From NCBI GenBank assembly GCA_045594445.1, contig JAZNYL010000095.1:1-18642 (forward strand): 18,642 nt of DNA. Direction: 5' to 3'. Positions within the stretch are counted from its first letter, which is position 1; each line of letters opens with the position of its first letter. Source of the DNA: SVQP01 sp045594445 (GTDB taxonomy: Bacteria; Bacillota; Clostridia; Oscillospirales; CAG-272). A program made the position numbers and the translations under genes. Below, piece by piece: positions 1 through 7,283 of the stretch. The notes below the pieces were generated by a model, which did not search any database, had not been told where the DNA came from, and worked only from the letters and a program-made list of their open reading frames with translations.

Positions 1-217
1 AATACCCCTCGTGTCATCCTGAGCGGAGAAAACATCCCGGGTGGATGTTTTCGTAGTCGAACTTTCAAAAATCTGCAACAAATTGCTGATTTTTGAAAGT
101 CAAAACGCTTGCAGCGTTTTGAGGATCTACGAGGGGCAACATCATTCGCCCGTAAATCCCGACACTGCGTGTCGCGCTCCGCGTTCGACTCCACTTCGTT
201 CCGCTCAGGATGACACG
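1..217. repeat. MITE-like dispersed repeat with cloverleaf fold, copy 1
   Basis: Terminal inverted repeats of 18 bases (CGTGTCATCCTGAGCGGA at 10-27, its exact reverse complement at 200-217) bound a non-coding element. Inside, 5-12 pairs with 129-136 and 16-20 with 122-126, closing a multi-branch structure with three hairpins: 29-37/43-51 (9 bp), 61-73/88-100 (13 bp, continued after one mismatch by 75-78/83-86) and 101-109/113-121 (9 bp). A smaller hairpin (161-165/169-173) follows. The first 151 bases recur at 18492-18642. The window starts inside or at the edge of the element, so its left boundary is uncertain. No gene is seen in 1-320; ORFs crossing it show no recognisable protein. Elements containing GTCATCCTGAGCGGA-like ends are, from memory, common in gut Clostridia; a transposase donor is not visible here. 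Confidence 0.85.
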
Positions 218-242
218 GGCGGGCTGCGCATCACAAAAACCG

Positions 243-272
243 AAAGCAGAAGCCATCAAAGACTTCTGCTTT
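243..272 (-). terminator. Rho-independent terminator of the glycoside-hydrolase operon, probably bidirectional
   Basis: A perfect 10-bp stem (243-252 with 263-272) encloses a 10-base loop. Read on the minus strand the stem is followed within a few bases by a run of five T; on the plus strand it runs straight into TTTTT. It lies about 50 bases past the stop of the minus-strand gene ending at 321. Confidence 0.75.
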
Positions 273-286
273 TTCGTTGTTTTCCG

Positions 287-310
287 CTAAATTCTCAGCC
301 CCATGGGCTG
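287..310 (-). repeat. 3'-end hairpin repeat, copy 1
   Basis: On the minus strand, directly after the stop codon at 321, the sequence forms a CAGCCC / GGGCTG hairpin followed by AGAATTTAG. The same hairpin and tail occur on the plus strand just after the LysR gene (18455-18479). It may be a weak terminator or a small mobile hairpin; there is no T-run next to it. Confidence 0.6.
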
Positions 311-320
311 CTTTTGTTTT

Positions 321-2429
321 TTATTGGATCTTTTCTTTATTCGTCACGATCACGGTCTGCAGCGCGTCGATTGCAAAGGACGCTTGCACGTGCTCCTCGT
401 CCAATTTTTCAAAGGTGGCGGGCAGGATCTGCTGCGTGAAGGGATCGTACAGGACGAGATCCTCTTGCTTTGCCGTGCCGAGCGTGACGGACACGTGCTG
501 CTCAAATTCCTCTGCATTGACAAAGAGGAATGAAGGGCCTTTTCTCAACGAGCACGTAGCAACCACTCCGCGCGTGGGTGTTTGCGCAAAGCAGGGGAGT
601 GCATGGGTGGGGAGTTTTTCGAACAGCTCGGCCTCGTTTTGGACAACGGTGGCGAACTTATGCTGCGAAATGGCAGGGAACACGTCGCTTTGTGGGGAAA
701 GTATGATCAAGCCCTGATCTGCGAGCTTTTGCAGAATTGCAGCCGCTCTGTCGCCAAGCTCCATGGGCGGCAGCACCAGCGCGCTGTAAATGTATCCGGC
801 AGGCGTGTGCAGCCATCCGTCCTGTACGCGGCATTTTTCCAAGTATTCGCAATCGGTAAAGTCAAAGTCAATCTGGCGGTCAAGCAAGCCGTAGAAGATG
901 CTGCGCAAGCCTTCTGCGCAGGCGTTTTCTTCGGCGCAGTATTCACCGTAAAAGGCGGCAGAGCCCTTGTGGTGCATCTGGAAGGTCTCAATGGGGTAGT
1001 AAAGCATAACGCCCGCCTTGTGTCTGCCATTCATGATCATATCTGCGCGGCCAAGGGCTTGGTTGATCTGCTTGTAGAGCGCGGGCTCTGCCTGCTGCTC
1101 GCTGTAATAGGAGGTGAAGGTATCCACGCCCAGCGCGTACTGCAAGCTCATGGAGGCGTACATTTGCATGGGGGAGACCTTGCCGCCCTGCGCGTGCGCC
1201 GAAACCTCACTCATGACGTGCGGACGGCCGTAGGCGTGCGCGATCGAGGAGACCAGCTTGGGTGTAAAGGCATCGTTGTGTACCTTCATGGGGATCGAGT
1301 GCAGCATATCGATGCCCGGGGTGTGCATGTGGCGCAAAAGCGAGAAGAAATTGCCCTCAAACATAACGTGGTGGCGAATGTCGTCCTCCAAGAGGATATG
1401 CCCCGAGAAGGGCAGACCGTGCTTGTCGCACCAGTTGGAAAGCTGCGCAAAATAGCTCTGCTCGTAAAGGTCGGAAAGCAGGCGGTAATAGTCGTATCTG
1501 ACCTGCTTTGCTTTCTCGCTTTCGCCAAAGAACAGGTAGACGAGGTTGGGCGCGAGGGGGTATGCGTAACGTGCCGAGAATTCGTTTTCCACGTCGCGGC
1601 CGAAGTTGACCACGGGATAGAGCGGCAGCGTGTCGTCGTATTGGTCGTGCACGCGGGACGGATAAATACCCGCATTGATGTAGCAGCCCATAAAGGACGG
1701 CTCGTCGGTAAACATGGCCTCGATCTTGCCGTCGCCCTCGGCCAAGTGGTGCTTGGTATAGGCGTAGCAGGGTTCGTAGGTGTTGCGGATAAACTCGCGG
1801 ATGGCATCGGGGTTGGTCACGTCAATATAGCGACGCGCCTCGCACACGTTATGCTGCGCGTGCGTGCCCTCGTACATGCGCTTTTTGATAAAGAAGCAAG
1901 CGAGTACGGGAGTATTGAATTCGGCGTCGTTTTCCAGCGTGACGGGATCGGTCGTCTTACCGAACACCATGTGCAAAGGCGAAAAATCGGTGATCTTGCC
2001 GTCCTTGCAGGGGTAGGCTGCGGCGTGCAGGAAGCATTCGTGACCGCGCGGCAATTCCTGCGTGATGCTCTCGCCGGGTGCAAGCTCGCGCGTCAGCATG
2101 GCAATGCCCAGGGCCTCGAAGTCGGGGTTTGCGTCCACGGTCAAGCCGCCCGCACCGCCGCTGGGGTAGCCCTTTTCGTCGTAAAGCCAGACGCGCATAC
2201 CCATCTCGCAAGCGGTGTCAATGGCGAGTGCCATTTTGCGCCATTCCTCGGGATCGGTGGCGTAATTTCTCTGGGAAACGTTGGTGACAACGCCGCCAAA
2301 GCCGCGGTCTGCAAGGTATTGCAAATGCTTCCCTACGGCAGCGCGCAGCTCCTCGTCGGTCCAATTCGGGTTGTGCACAAGCTCGTGCGTGATCTTGAGC
2401 GGCAGGTATTTGTTATCAATTGTTTTCAT
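321..2429 (-). CDS. Putative glycoside hydrolase, TIM-barrel type (GH106/GH42-like)
   Basis: A 702-residue cytoplasmic protein without a signal peptide. The N-terminal 450 residues look like a glycosidase TIM barrel: a beta-strand pattern near 45-50, the motif YDEKGYPSG at 83-91 that resembles WxYDExxxPSG segments of GH106-type rhamnosidase relatives, an acidic TDEPS at 241-245 and MSEVS at 406-410 that could hold catalytic carboxylates. Residues 470-590 (VMLYYPIETF, IDFDFTD, LVLPPMELGD) resemble the flavodoxin-like domain that follows the barrel in GH42 and related enzymes; the last 100 residues look like a beta-sandwich. The substrate is unknown. A good SD (AGAAAGGAG) precedes the ATG, which overlaps the upstream RHH gene by 14 bases, so it is the last gene of a three-gene operon. 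The fold assignment is fairly secure, the family number is not. Confidence 0.75.
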   Translation of the reverse strand: MKTIDNKYLPLKITHELVHNPNWTDEELRAAVGKHLQYLADRGFGGVVTNVSQRNYATDPEEWRKMALAIDTACEMGMRVWLYDEKGYPSGGAGGLTVDANPDFEALGIAMLTRELAPGESITQELPRGHECFLHAAAYPCKDGKITDFSPLHMVFGKTTDPVTLENDAEFNTPVLACFFIKKRMYEGTHAQHNVCEARRYIDVTNPDAIREFIRNTYEPCYAYTKHHLAEGDGKIEAMFTDEPSFMGCYINAGIYPSRVHDQYDDTLPLYPVVNFGRDVENEFSARYAYPLAPNLVYLFFGESEKAKQVRYDYYRLLSDLYEQSYFAQLSNWCDKHGLPFSGHILLEDDIRHHVMFEGNFFSLLRHMHTPGIDMLHSIPMKVHNDAFTPKLVSSIAHAYGRPHVMSEVSAHAQGGKVSPMQMYASMSLQYALGVDTFTSYYSEQQAEPALYKQINQALGRADMIMNGRHKAGVMLYYPIETFQMHHKGSAAFYGEYCAEENACAEGLRSIFYGLLDRQIDFDFTDCEYLEKCRVQDGWLHTPAGYIYSALVLPPMELGDRAAAILQKLADQGLIILSPQSDVFPAISQHKFATVVQNEAELFEKLPTHALPCFAQTPTRGVVATCSLRKGPSFLFVNAEEFEQHVSVTLGTAKQEDLVLYDPFTQQILPATFEKLDEEHVQASFAIDALQTVIVTNKEKIQ

Positions 2430-2649
2430 CCTCGGCTCCTTTCTCGTCGTAAACGGTCAGGTCAATCTTGGCAAGCTCCGCGGGCGAAATTCTGCCCTTG
2501 GTCTTTTCATAGTAAGCAATATTGTTGCGCAGCATGAAAAGGAACTGGTTGTTGGGGCTTCTGCCCTCCTTTTCGGAGATCAGGATAAACTTGCGCAGCA
2601 TGTCCTCGGACATGTGCAGGGTGAATTCACGTTGATTTTTCTGTGCCAT
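2416..2649 (-). CDS. Arc-like ribbon-helix-helix protein
   Basis: A 77-residue protein. Residues 7-12 (REFTLHM) fit the DNA-contacting beta strand of an Arc/MetJ-type ribbon-helix-helix fold, followed by helix A (SEDMLRKFILISEKEGRS) and helix B (PNNQFLFMLRNNIAYYEK); the tail is acidic. Such proteins usually dimerise and bind short operators. The SD AAGGAG (2655-2660) lies in the 12-base gap after the upstream stop, and the 3' end overlaps the start of the glycosidase gene, so translation is probably coupled. It may regulate its own operon; no operator was identified. Confidence 0.75.
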   Translation of the reverse strand: MAQKNQREFTLHMSEDMLRKFILISEKEGRSPNNQFLFMLRNNIAYYEKTKGRISPAELAKIDLTVYDEKGAEDENN

Positions 2650-2661
2650 GGGAACTCCTTC

Positions 2662-3183
2662 TTACTTGGAGGTCGGAACGACCACCGTGCCGATATTGTA
2701 GTATTTCAAAATTTTCAAAGCCTTTTCGGTGGCCTCGAAGTAGACCACGCATTTTTCGTCGCCCAGCATGAAAATACCGTAGTAGAGGTCGGGGGCTTGC
2801 AAAGAGGACATGCAGCGGAAGTCGCGATTGCACTTCTGCGCGGTCACGTAGGCCTCGGCAGCCTCGTCATAGGGCGCGATCTTTTGAAAATCGCGGATGT
2901 TGATGCGGAACAATTCCTTTCTGGTCTTGCCGCCCCAGATGGTGGTAAAGGTGATCTCGCCCGAGAGCGTGGCGTATTCGTATTCGGGAGACACGAATCG
3001 CCAGGTAAAAAAGATCAGCACCCAGTCAAGCAGGGGCAGGAAGGTGACCGCCCAGGGGAATGTGAGCAGAAACGCAAGCAGGTAGGCTGCGTTGAATACC
3101 ACGTACAGCGTGATCATCATGATGCGGCGCCATTTCCATACGCCCTCGGTTTTTTGTTTGACGATGTATTCGTATTGGTTCAT
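2662..3183 (-). CDS. Two-TM membrane protein of unknown function (DUF6106-like pattern)
   Basis: A 173-residue protein when started at the ATG at 3183, which has GGAGG five bases ahead; an in-frame extension to 3282 would read through the structured leader and is not preferred. Residues about 20-65 form two hydrophobic segments (MMITLYVVFNAAYLLAFLL and FLPLLDWVLIFFTW). The soluble C-terminal part begins EYEYATLSGEITF and contains basic TRKELF, then regular strand-helix elements, reminiscent of membrane-anchored PH-like proteins such as DUF6106. This family assignment is from memory and weak. First gene of the operon with the RHH and glycosidase genes, under the promoter at 3338-3366. Confidence 0.65.
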   Translation of the reverse strand: MNQYEYIVKQKTEGVWKWRRIMMITLYVVFNAAYLLAFLLTFPWAVTFLPLLDWVLIFFTWRFVSPEYEYATLSGEITFTTIWGGKTRKELFRINIRDFQKIAPYDEAAEAYVTAQKCNRDFRCMSSLQAPDLYYGIFMLGDEKCVVYFEATEKALKILKYYNIGTVVVPTSK

Positions 3184-3206
3184 AGTAACCTCCATAAACA
3201 GTTTTG

Positions 3207-3280
3207 AAACTTCACCGTGGAGCTTTGCTCCAAAAATGGGCTCGGACCCATTTTTAGGTGAAGTTTGTGCGTGAATGCAC
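3207..3280. repeat. Three-way-junction palindromic element in the operon leader
   Basis: A perfect 10-bp outer stem (AAACTTCACC 3207-3216 with 3257-3266) encloses two hairpins: 3218-3223/3227-3232 (6 bp, 3-base loop) and 3232-3240/3247-3255 (9 bp, 6-base loop; one base is shared between the two). A further GTGC/GCAC hairpin follows at 3267-3280. It sits in the predicted 5' leader of the minus-strand operon, ending about 24 bases before its start codon. It could be a cis-regulatory RNA or a dispersed palindromic repeat; it matches no riboswitch class known to me. Confidence 0.65.
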
Positions 3281-3337
3281 ACTGAACAGGCAGGCAGAGT
3301 AAGCTTTCACGCGATACCTCCGATGCTTTATGTCTAA

Positions 3338-3366
3338 ATTATACCATACGAGGGCTGTGATTTCAA
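3338..3366 (-). promoter_or_regulatory. Sigma-A promoter of the membrane protein / RHH / glycosidase operon
   Basis: On the minus strand TTGAAA (3366-3361) is separated by 17 bases from a perfect TATAAT (3343-3338). The start point would lie near 3331, giving a leader of about 150 bases that contains the three-way-junction element. Confidence 0.8.
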
Positions 3367-3408
3367 CCGATTTGTGCGATTTTTTATGCAAATTCGGCGT
3401 CCGCCCTC

Positions 3409-3437
3409 TTGCAACGCGCGCGTAATTATAGTATAAT
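3409..3437 (+). promoter_or_regulatory. Sigma-A promoter of the ACT / PFL operon
   Basis: TTGCAA (3409-3414), a 17-base spacer and TATAAT (3432-3437), placed about 30 bases ahead of the ACT-domain gene. It diverges from the promoter at 3338-3366, with about 40 bases between the two -35 boxes. Confidence 0.8.
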
Positions 3438-3468
3438 AAATATAACTAACTAAAGCGGAGGTATGACA

Positions 3469-3738
3469 ATGAAAGCGGTCATTACTGTAACGGGCAAGGA
3501 CAGCATGGGCATTATCGCGGGTGTCGCGGGAAAGTGCGCAGAGCTGGGAGCAAACATCGTGGATATTTCGCAAAGCGTGCTGCAGGAGTATTTTGCTATG
3601 ATCATGCTGGCGGATATTGACAATCTGCGCGTGGATTTTTCGCAGTTTGTAGATGAGCTGGAGGCATTTGGCGAGCAAAAGGGGCTTTCTGTGCAGACCA
3701 TGCACGAGGACATCTTTAACACCATGCACCATATCTGA
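3469..3738 (+). CDS. ACT domain protein, UPF0237 family
   Basis: An 89-residue single ACT domain beginning MKAVITVTGKDSMGIIAGV, the typical start of UPF0237 proteins, with LGANIVDISQSVL as the conserved second segment. These proteins resemble the ligand-binding half of GcvR-like regulators and probably bind a small metabolite such as an amino acid. The ATG at 3469 is preferred over the in-frame ATG at 3463 because GCGGAGG ends only one base before the latter but seven before the former. It is followed after 14 bases by the PFL-family gene, a pairing conserved widely in Bacillota and archaea, which implies a shared but still undefined function. Confidence 0.9.
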   Translation: MKAVITVTGKDSMGIIAGVAGKCAELGANIVDISQSVLQEYFAMIMLADIDNLRVDFSQFVDELEAFGEQKGLSVQTMHEDIFNTMHHI

Positions 3739-3752
3739 TTCGGAGCATTGCC

Positions 3753-5111
3753 ATGATTGAAACCAGAGATATTTTAGAAACCATCAGCATGATCCGCCAG
3801 GAAAACCTGGATATCCGCACCATTACCATGGGCATTTCGCTCTTGGATTGTGTCAGCGATGACGCGGACGTGCTGTGCGAGCGTATTTACGATAAGATCA
3901 CGACCAGAGCAGAAAAATTGGTCGAAACAGGCAACAAAATTGAGAAAAAGTACGGTATTCCGATCGTCAACAAGCGCGTGTCTGTCACGCCCGTGTCGCT
4001 GATCGGCGGCAGAATTGATCGCGAGGGGTATATCAAGATCGCGCACACGCTGCAAAGAGCGGCAGAGCAGACCGGCATCAATTTCATCGGCGGGTATTCT
4101 GCGCTGGTACATAAGGGCATGACGGCAGGCGAGCGCGAAATGATTGAATCCATTCCGCAGGCTCTGGCCGAAACGCAGATGGTGTGCTCGTCGGTCAACG
4201 TGGCCACCACCAAGGCGGGCATCAATATGGATGCCATTGCGCTGATGGGCAAGGTGATCAAGCAGGCAGCGTATCTGACGCGTGACAATCAGTCGATCGG
4301 TTGCGCAAAGCTGGTCGTGTTTGCCAACGTACCCGAGGATAACCCCTTTATGGCGGGTGCTTTCCACGGCGTGGGTGAGCCGGATACGGTTATCAACGTG
4401 GGCGTTTCGGGCCCGGGCGTCGTGTCAAGCGCGATTGCCAGAGCAGGAGATTGCGATCTGTCGGCTTTGGCGGATGTGATCAAAAAGACCGCGTTCAAGA
4501 TCACGCGCGTCGGCCAGCTGGTCGCCAGCGAGGCGTCGGCTGCGCTGGACGTACCGTTCGGCATAGTGGATCTTTCCTTGGCACCCACGCCGGCCATCGG
4601 CGACTCGGTAGCACATATCCTGGAGGGTATGGGACTTGAGAGCACGGGTGCGCACGGTACTACGGCTTGCCTTGCCATGCTCAACGATGCGGTCAAGAAG
4701 GGTGGTGTCATGGCGTCCTCGCACGTGGGCGGCCTTTCGGGCGCGTTTATTCCGGTGTCCGAGGATGCAGGCATGATCGCGGCTGTGGAGCGCGGTGCGC
4801 TCTCGATTGAAAAGCTTGAGGCCATGACGGCGGTCTGCTCGGTCGGCCTTGACATGATCGCGGTACCGGGTGACGTGGACGAGGCGGTCATCTGCGGTGT
4901 GATCGCGGATGAAATTTCTATCGGAGTGGTGAATAATAAGACCACTGCGGTGCGAATTATCCCTGCTTATGGTAAGAAAGTGGGGGATAGCGTTGATTTT
5001 GGCGGCCTTTTGGGTACTGCACCCATCATGGCGCTGCGTGAATATTCCCCGGCTAAGTTCATTGGTCGCGGCGGACGCATTCCCGCACCGATTCACAGCC
5101 TGAGAAACTAA
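3753..5111 (+). CDS. PFL family protein, UPF0210 / DUF711
   Basis: A 452-residue protein matching the usual length of UPF0210. Recognisable segments are LDIRTITMGISLLDC (19-33), GGYSALVHKGMT (113-124), SSVNVATTKAGINMDA (146-161), NPFMAGAFHGVGEP (197-210) and INVGVSGPGVV (214-224). The family has a fold related to glycyl radical enzymes of the pyruvate formate-lyase type, hence its name, but no glycyl radical loop is evident and its reaction is unknown. It is probably cytoplasmic and works with the ACT protein encoded just upstream. SD CGGAG lies nine bases before the ATG. Confidence 0.9.
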   Translation: MIETRDILETISMIRQENLDIRTITMGISLLDCVSDDADVLCERIYDKITTRAEKLVETGNKIEKKYGIPIVNKRVSVTPVSLIGGRIDREGYIKIAHTLQRAAEQTGINFIGGYSALVHKGMTAGEREMIESIPQALAETQMVCSSVNVATTKAGINMDAIALMGKVIKQAAYLTRDNQSIGCAKLVVFANVPEDNPFMAGAFHGVGEPDTVINVGVSGPGVVSSAIARAGDCDLSALADVIKKTAFKITRVGQLVASEASAALDVPFGIVDLSLAPTPAIGDSVAHILEGMGLESTGAHGTTACLAMLNDAVKKGGVMASSHVGGLSGAFIPVSEDAGMIAAVERGALSIEKLEAMTAVCSVGLDMIAVPGDVDEAVICGVIADEISIGVVNNKTTAVRIIPAYGKKVGDSVDFGGLLGTAPIMALREYSPAKFIGRGGRIPAPIHSLRN

Positions 5112-5134
5112 TATTTGAACAAAAGGAGTGTCTT

Positions 5135-5614
5135 ATGAGCTTTGAAAAAGACACGGGCGGATTTGACAAAGTGGCGCAAGTTGCCATGAAATACGCCAAT
5201 ATAGCGGATAAAGTGGTTGGCGCAGTTGCAAAAGCGGATGAAACTGGTAGAAAAGTGGGAAAAATGAAAACTTCCACCAAAATCGGCCTGCTGGCAGGCG
5301 GCGCGCTGGCACTCTGCCTGTTCCCCTTGCGCCTTGCGTACGACAGCGAGACAGGCGAAGGGGAGTATCGCTCCCTTTTGGTGGGCGTTAAGCGCACGCA
5401 ACGTCCCACACGCACCACCGACGGCAAAACGCACAGTCTTTCGTGGGAGGTGTTCCCCACGGTCAAGGTGCGTCCCGAGCAGGTAAAGCCCTGCGATCTG
5501 CCGCCTGCGCAAAGGCGCGAGCCGATTCGCGCAGTGCCGGTGAACGCCGTCAAGGTGCAAAAGGCGAGCGTAGCCGTTCCGGTCAAACTGGTCGCACAGG
5601 AGGATGAGGCATGA
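5135..5614 (+). CDS. Membrane-anchored protein of unknown function
   Basis: A 159-residue protein that I do not recognise. Residues 10-43 can form an amphipathic, basic helix; residues 48-66 (the stretch around GLLAGGALALCLFP) are a single membrane segment; then comes SETGEGEYRSLLVGVKRTQ, a pattern seen in many small clostridial membrane proteins, and a Pro/Val/Lys-rich tail. A strong SD (AAAAGGAG) precedes the ATG. It lies 23 bases after the PFL-family gene and overlaps the next gene by the ATGA motif, so it belongs to the same transcription unit and is translationally coupled to the YgjV-like protein, a possible partner. Confidence 0.7.
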   Translation: MSFEKDTGGFDKVAQVAMKYANIADKVVGAVAKADETGRKVGKMKTSTKIGLLAGGALALCLFPLRLAYDSETGEGEYRSLLVGVKRTQRPTRTTDGKTHSLSWEVFPTVKVRPEQVKPCDLPPAQRREPIRAVPVNAVKVQKASVAVPVKLVAQEDEA

Positions 5615-6171
5615 GTCCTATGGAGATGGCAGGGCAGGTGTTCAGCGTGCTTGCCATGTCGCTGATCATTCTGTCGTTCCAACCCAAGCGCCGTTCCCTC
5701 TATTATATTTTGCAGATCAGTGGCAACGTATTGTTTGCCGTTAGCTTCTTGCTGCTTGGCAACGTGGCGGGCTGTCTGATGAACGCGATGGGAATTGTGC
5801 GCGGACTGATCATGCTGGGGCTTGGTGAGCGGCGCCGCACGTGGGTGCTGGTGCTGATCAACGCGCTGTTTGTCGCGGGCGCTGTCTTTGCAGGCACGGT
5901 GGGCGGCGACGGCTGGGCTTGTCTTATTTCGCTGGCACCGCAGGTCATCGGCACGTTTTCCATGTGGTACGGCTCGGATAACGCTATCCGCTGGATTCAG
6001 CTGGGGCTGATCTCGCCTCTGTGGCTGGTCAATAATACCGTCATCTCGTTTTCAATTGGCGGCATTATCTGTGAGGCTTTCTGCATGGTTTCGGCCACCG
6101 TGTATCTGATCCGTCAGTATTTGCAGACTCGTGATGCAAAAAAACAGAATAAAAACGCAAAAGGGGCTTGA
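5611..6171 (+). CDS. YgjV family inner-membrane protein
   Basis: A 186-residue polytopic protein with about seven hydrophobic segments (roughly 5-23, 31-49, 52-70, 78-96, 103-118, 126-146, 148-168) and a short basic C-terminal tail. The opening (GQVFSVLAMSLIILSFQPKRR), the central short loops and the SMWYGSDNAIRW segment fit the YgjV family of bacterial inner-membrane proteins, whose function is unknown. The start codon overlaps the preceding stop (ATGA), with AGGAGG about seven bases ahead inside the upstream gene. Its stop codon overlaps the -35 box of the next promoter. Confidence 0.8.
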   Translation: MSPMEMAGQVFSVLAMSLIILSFQPKRRSLYYILQISGNVLFAVSFLLLGNVAGCLMNAMGIVRGLIMLGLGERRRTWVLVLINALFVAGAVFAGTVGGDGWACLISLAPQVIGTFSMWYGSDNAIRWIQLGLISPLWLVNNTVISFSIGGIICEAFCMVSATVYLIRQYLQTRDAKKQNKNAKGA

Positions 6172-6196
6172 AAAGCGTATTCTAACCGTGTATAAT
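6168..6196 (+). promoter_or_regulatory. Sigma-A promoter of the DUF1836 / mrnC unit
   Basis: TTGAAA (6168-6173), a 17-base spacer and TATAAT (6191-6196). The -35 box overlaps the TGA stop of the YgjV-like gene (6169-6171). No terminator is seen between the two genes, so read-through is likely as well. Confidence 0.8.
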
Positions 6197-6234
6197 GGTA
6201 TTGAAAACCATCAAGGTCAAAAAGGAGAACGGAT

Positions 6235-6900
6235 ATGGACGCGCAAAAACTCAACGGGCTGCTGCAGGAGGCGGTCAACGACGCCGACCTGACCAGTGCT
6301 GAAATTCCTTCCATTGATTTATATCTGGAGCAGATATTGCTGCTCGTGGCGGATAAGAATAAGGAAGGCAGCGAGTCGGCCGACCGCACGCTGACCAAGA
6401 ATATGATCAACAATTATTCCAAGGATGGGCTGATCACGCCGGTTAAGGGAAAGAAATATACCAAGGAGCAGATCGTGCAGATGCTGGTCGTGTACTCCTT
6501 GAAAAATACGCTCTCGATTGAGGAAATCAAGCGTGCCATGGAGGCCATTTACGCAAAAGAGGATTATTCGGGCGAAAAGCTGATCAGCGCATACGATCAG
6601 GCAATGGCCATCAAGCAGGCGCAAAAGCATCGCTGTCCCGAGATCGTGCAGGAAATTTTGGCGTCCGAGCAGCTGAACCCCGAAGACGGGGAGGACTATT
6701 TCGTAGCGTTGCTGGCCGTCGCGTCGCTGTCGGTCTATTTCCGCAATATGGCAAAGGCCATGCTGGAGGAATACCCCTTGCCGCCCAGCGATGAGGAGAG
6801 AAAGGCGCGCGAGAAGGAAGAGAAGAAGGAACGCAAGGCTAAGAAAAAGGCCGCAGAAGCAGCGGCAGCTGCCGAAAAGGCAACGGAGGCGACGGAATGA
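6235..6900 (+). CDS. DUF1836 domain protein, MerR-like DNA-binding candidate
   Basis: A 221-residue protein. Residues 24-110 carry the DUF1836 signature: IPSIDLYLEQILL, then LTKNMINNYSKDGLITP (53-69) and KKYTKEQIVQMLVVYSLKNTLS, which resembles the winged helix-turn-helix of MerR proteins. Residues 110-180 are helical. Residues 185-221 are a highly charged Lys/Glu/Ala tail, probably a disordered or helical extension. The family is assumed to regulate transcription; its targets are unknown. SD AAAGGAG lies about eight bases before the ATG. It overlaps mrnC by ATGA, suggesting coupled synthesis. Confidence 0.85.
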   Translation: MDAQKLNGLLQEAVNDADLTSAEIPSIDLYLEQILLLVADKNKEGSESADRTLTKNMINNYSKDGLITPVKGKKYTKEQIVQMLVVYSLKNTLSIEEIKRAMEAIYAKEDYSGEKLISAYDQAMAIKQAQKHRCPEIVQEILASEQLNPEDGEDYFVALLAVASLSVYFRNMAKAMLEEYPLPPSDEERKAREKEEKKERKAKKKAAEAAAAAEKATEATE

Positions 6901-7280
6901 AGCCTGTCAACGAGTTGACCACGCCTGCGCTGGCGTATCTTGGCGATGCGGTCATTGAGCTGTACGTGCGTGAGCGTCTGGTCGCAGCGGGGTATTCCAC
7001 CTCGGCAGCGCTCAACCAAAAGGCGCTGGACTACGTGCGTGCGGGCGCACAGGCCGAGGCAATGCAGAATATTCTGCCGCTTCTGAGCGAGGAAGAGCAA
7101 GCGGTATTTCGCAGAGGACGCAATATGGGGCACGGGAACGTGCCCAAGGGCGCGACCGTCGCGCAGTACCGTGCCGCCACCGGTATGGAGGTGCTGGCGG
7201 GATATCTGCACGTGCAGGGAAGAGCAGACCGTTTGCACGAGCTGCTTTGTGCGGCGTATGAATTTGAAAATATCCCGTAA
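6897..7280 (+). CDS. mrnC: Mini-ribonuclease III
   Basis: A 127-residue catalytic RNase III domain without a double-stranded-RNA-binding domain, the hallmark of Mini-III, which matures 23S rRNA ends in Gram-positive bacteria. Conserved features are LAYLGDAVIELYVRERL (12-28) with candidate metal-binding residues D17 and E21, RRGRNMGHGNVPKGATVAQYR (72-92) and ATGMEVLAGYLHVQGR (94-109) with E98. Length fits the family. Its start overlaps the DUF1836 stop codon. It usually sits near cysS and rlmB; here it does not, which suggests local rearrangement in this lineage. Confidence 0.93.
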   Translation: MKPVNELTTPALAYLGDAVIELYVRERLVAAGYSTSAALNQKALDYVRAGAQAEAMQNILPLLSEEEQAVFRRGRNMGHGNVPKGATVAQYRAATGMEVLAGYLHVQGRADRLHELLCAAYEFENIP

Positions 7281-7283
7281 TCA

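Noticed and set aside
1..151. Cloverleaf fold taken for a tRNA or tmRNA
   Set aside because: The arms are too long (13-bp arm), there is no T-loop or anticodon arm of the right size, no CCA-type acceptor, and it lies inside an inverted-repeat element.
582..2537. 651-residue plus-strand ORF
   Set aside because: It is antisense to the glycoside-hydrolase-like gene, shows no known domain, has no SD at its start and arises from codon bias on the other strand.
2281..3207. 308-residue plus-strand ORF
   Set aside because: It runs opposite three consecutive minus-strand genes with proper start signals and has no domain.
3184..3282. 33-residue N-terminal extension of the small membrane protein
   Set aside because: The extension would be encoded by the palindromic element, while a GGAGG site stands right before the ATG at 3183.
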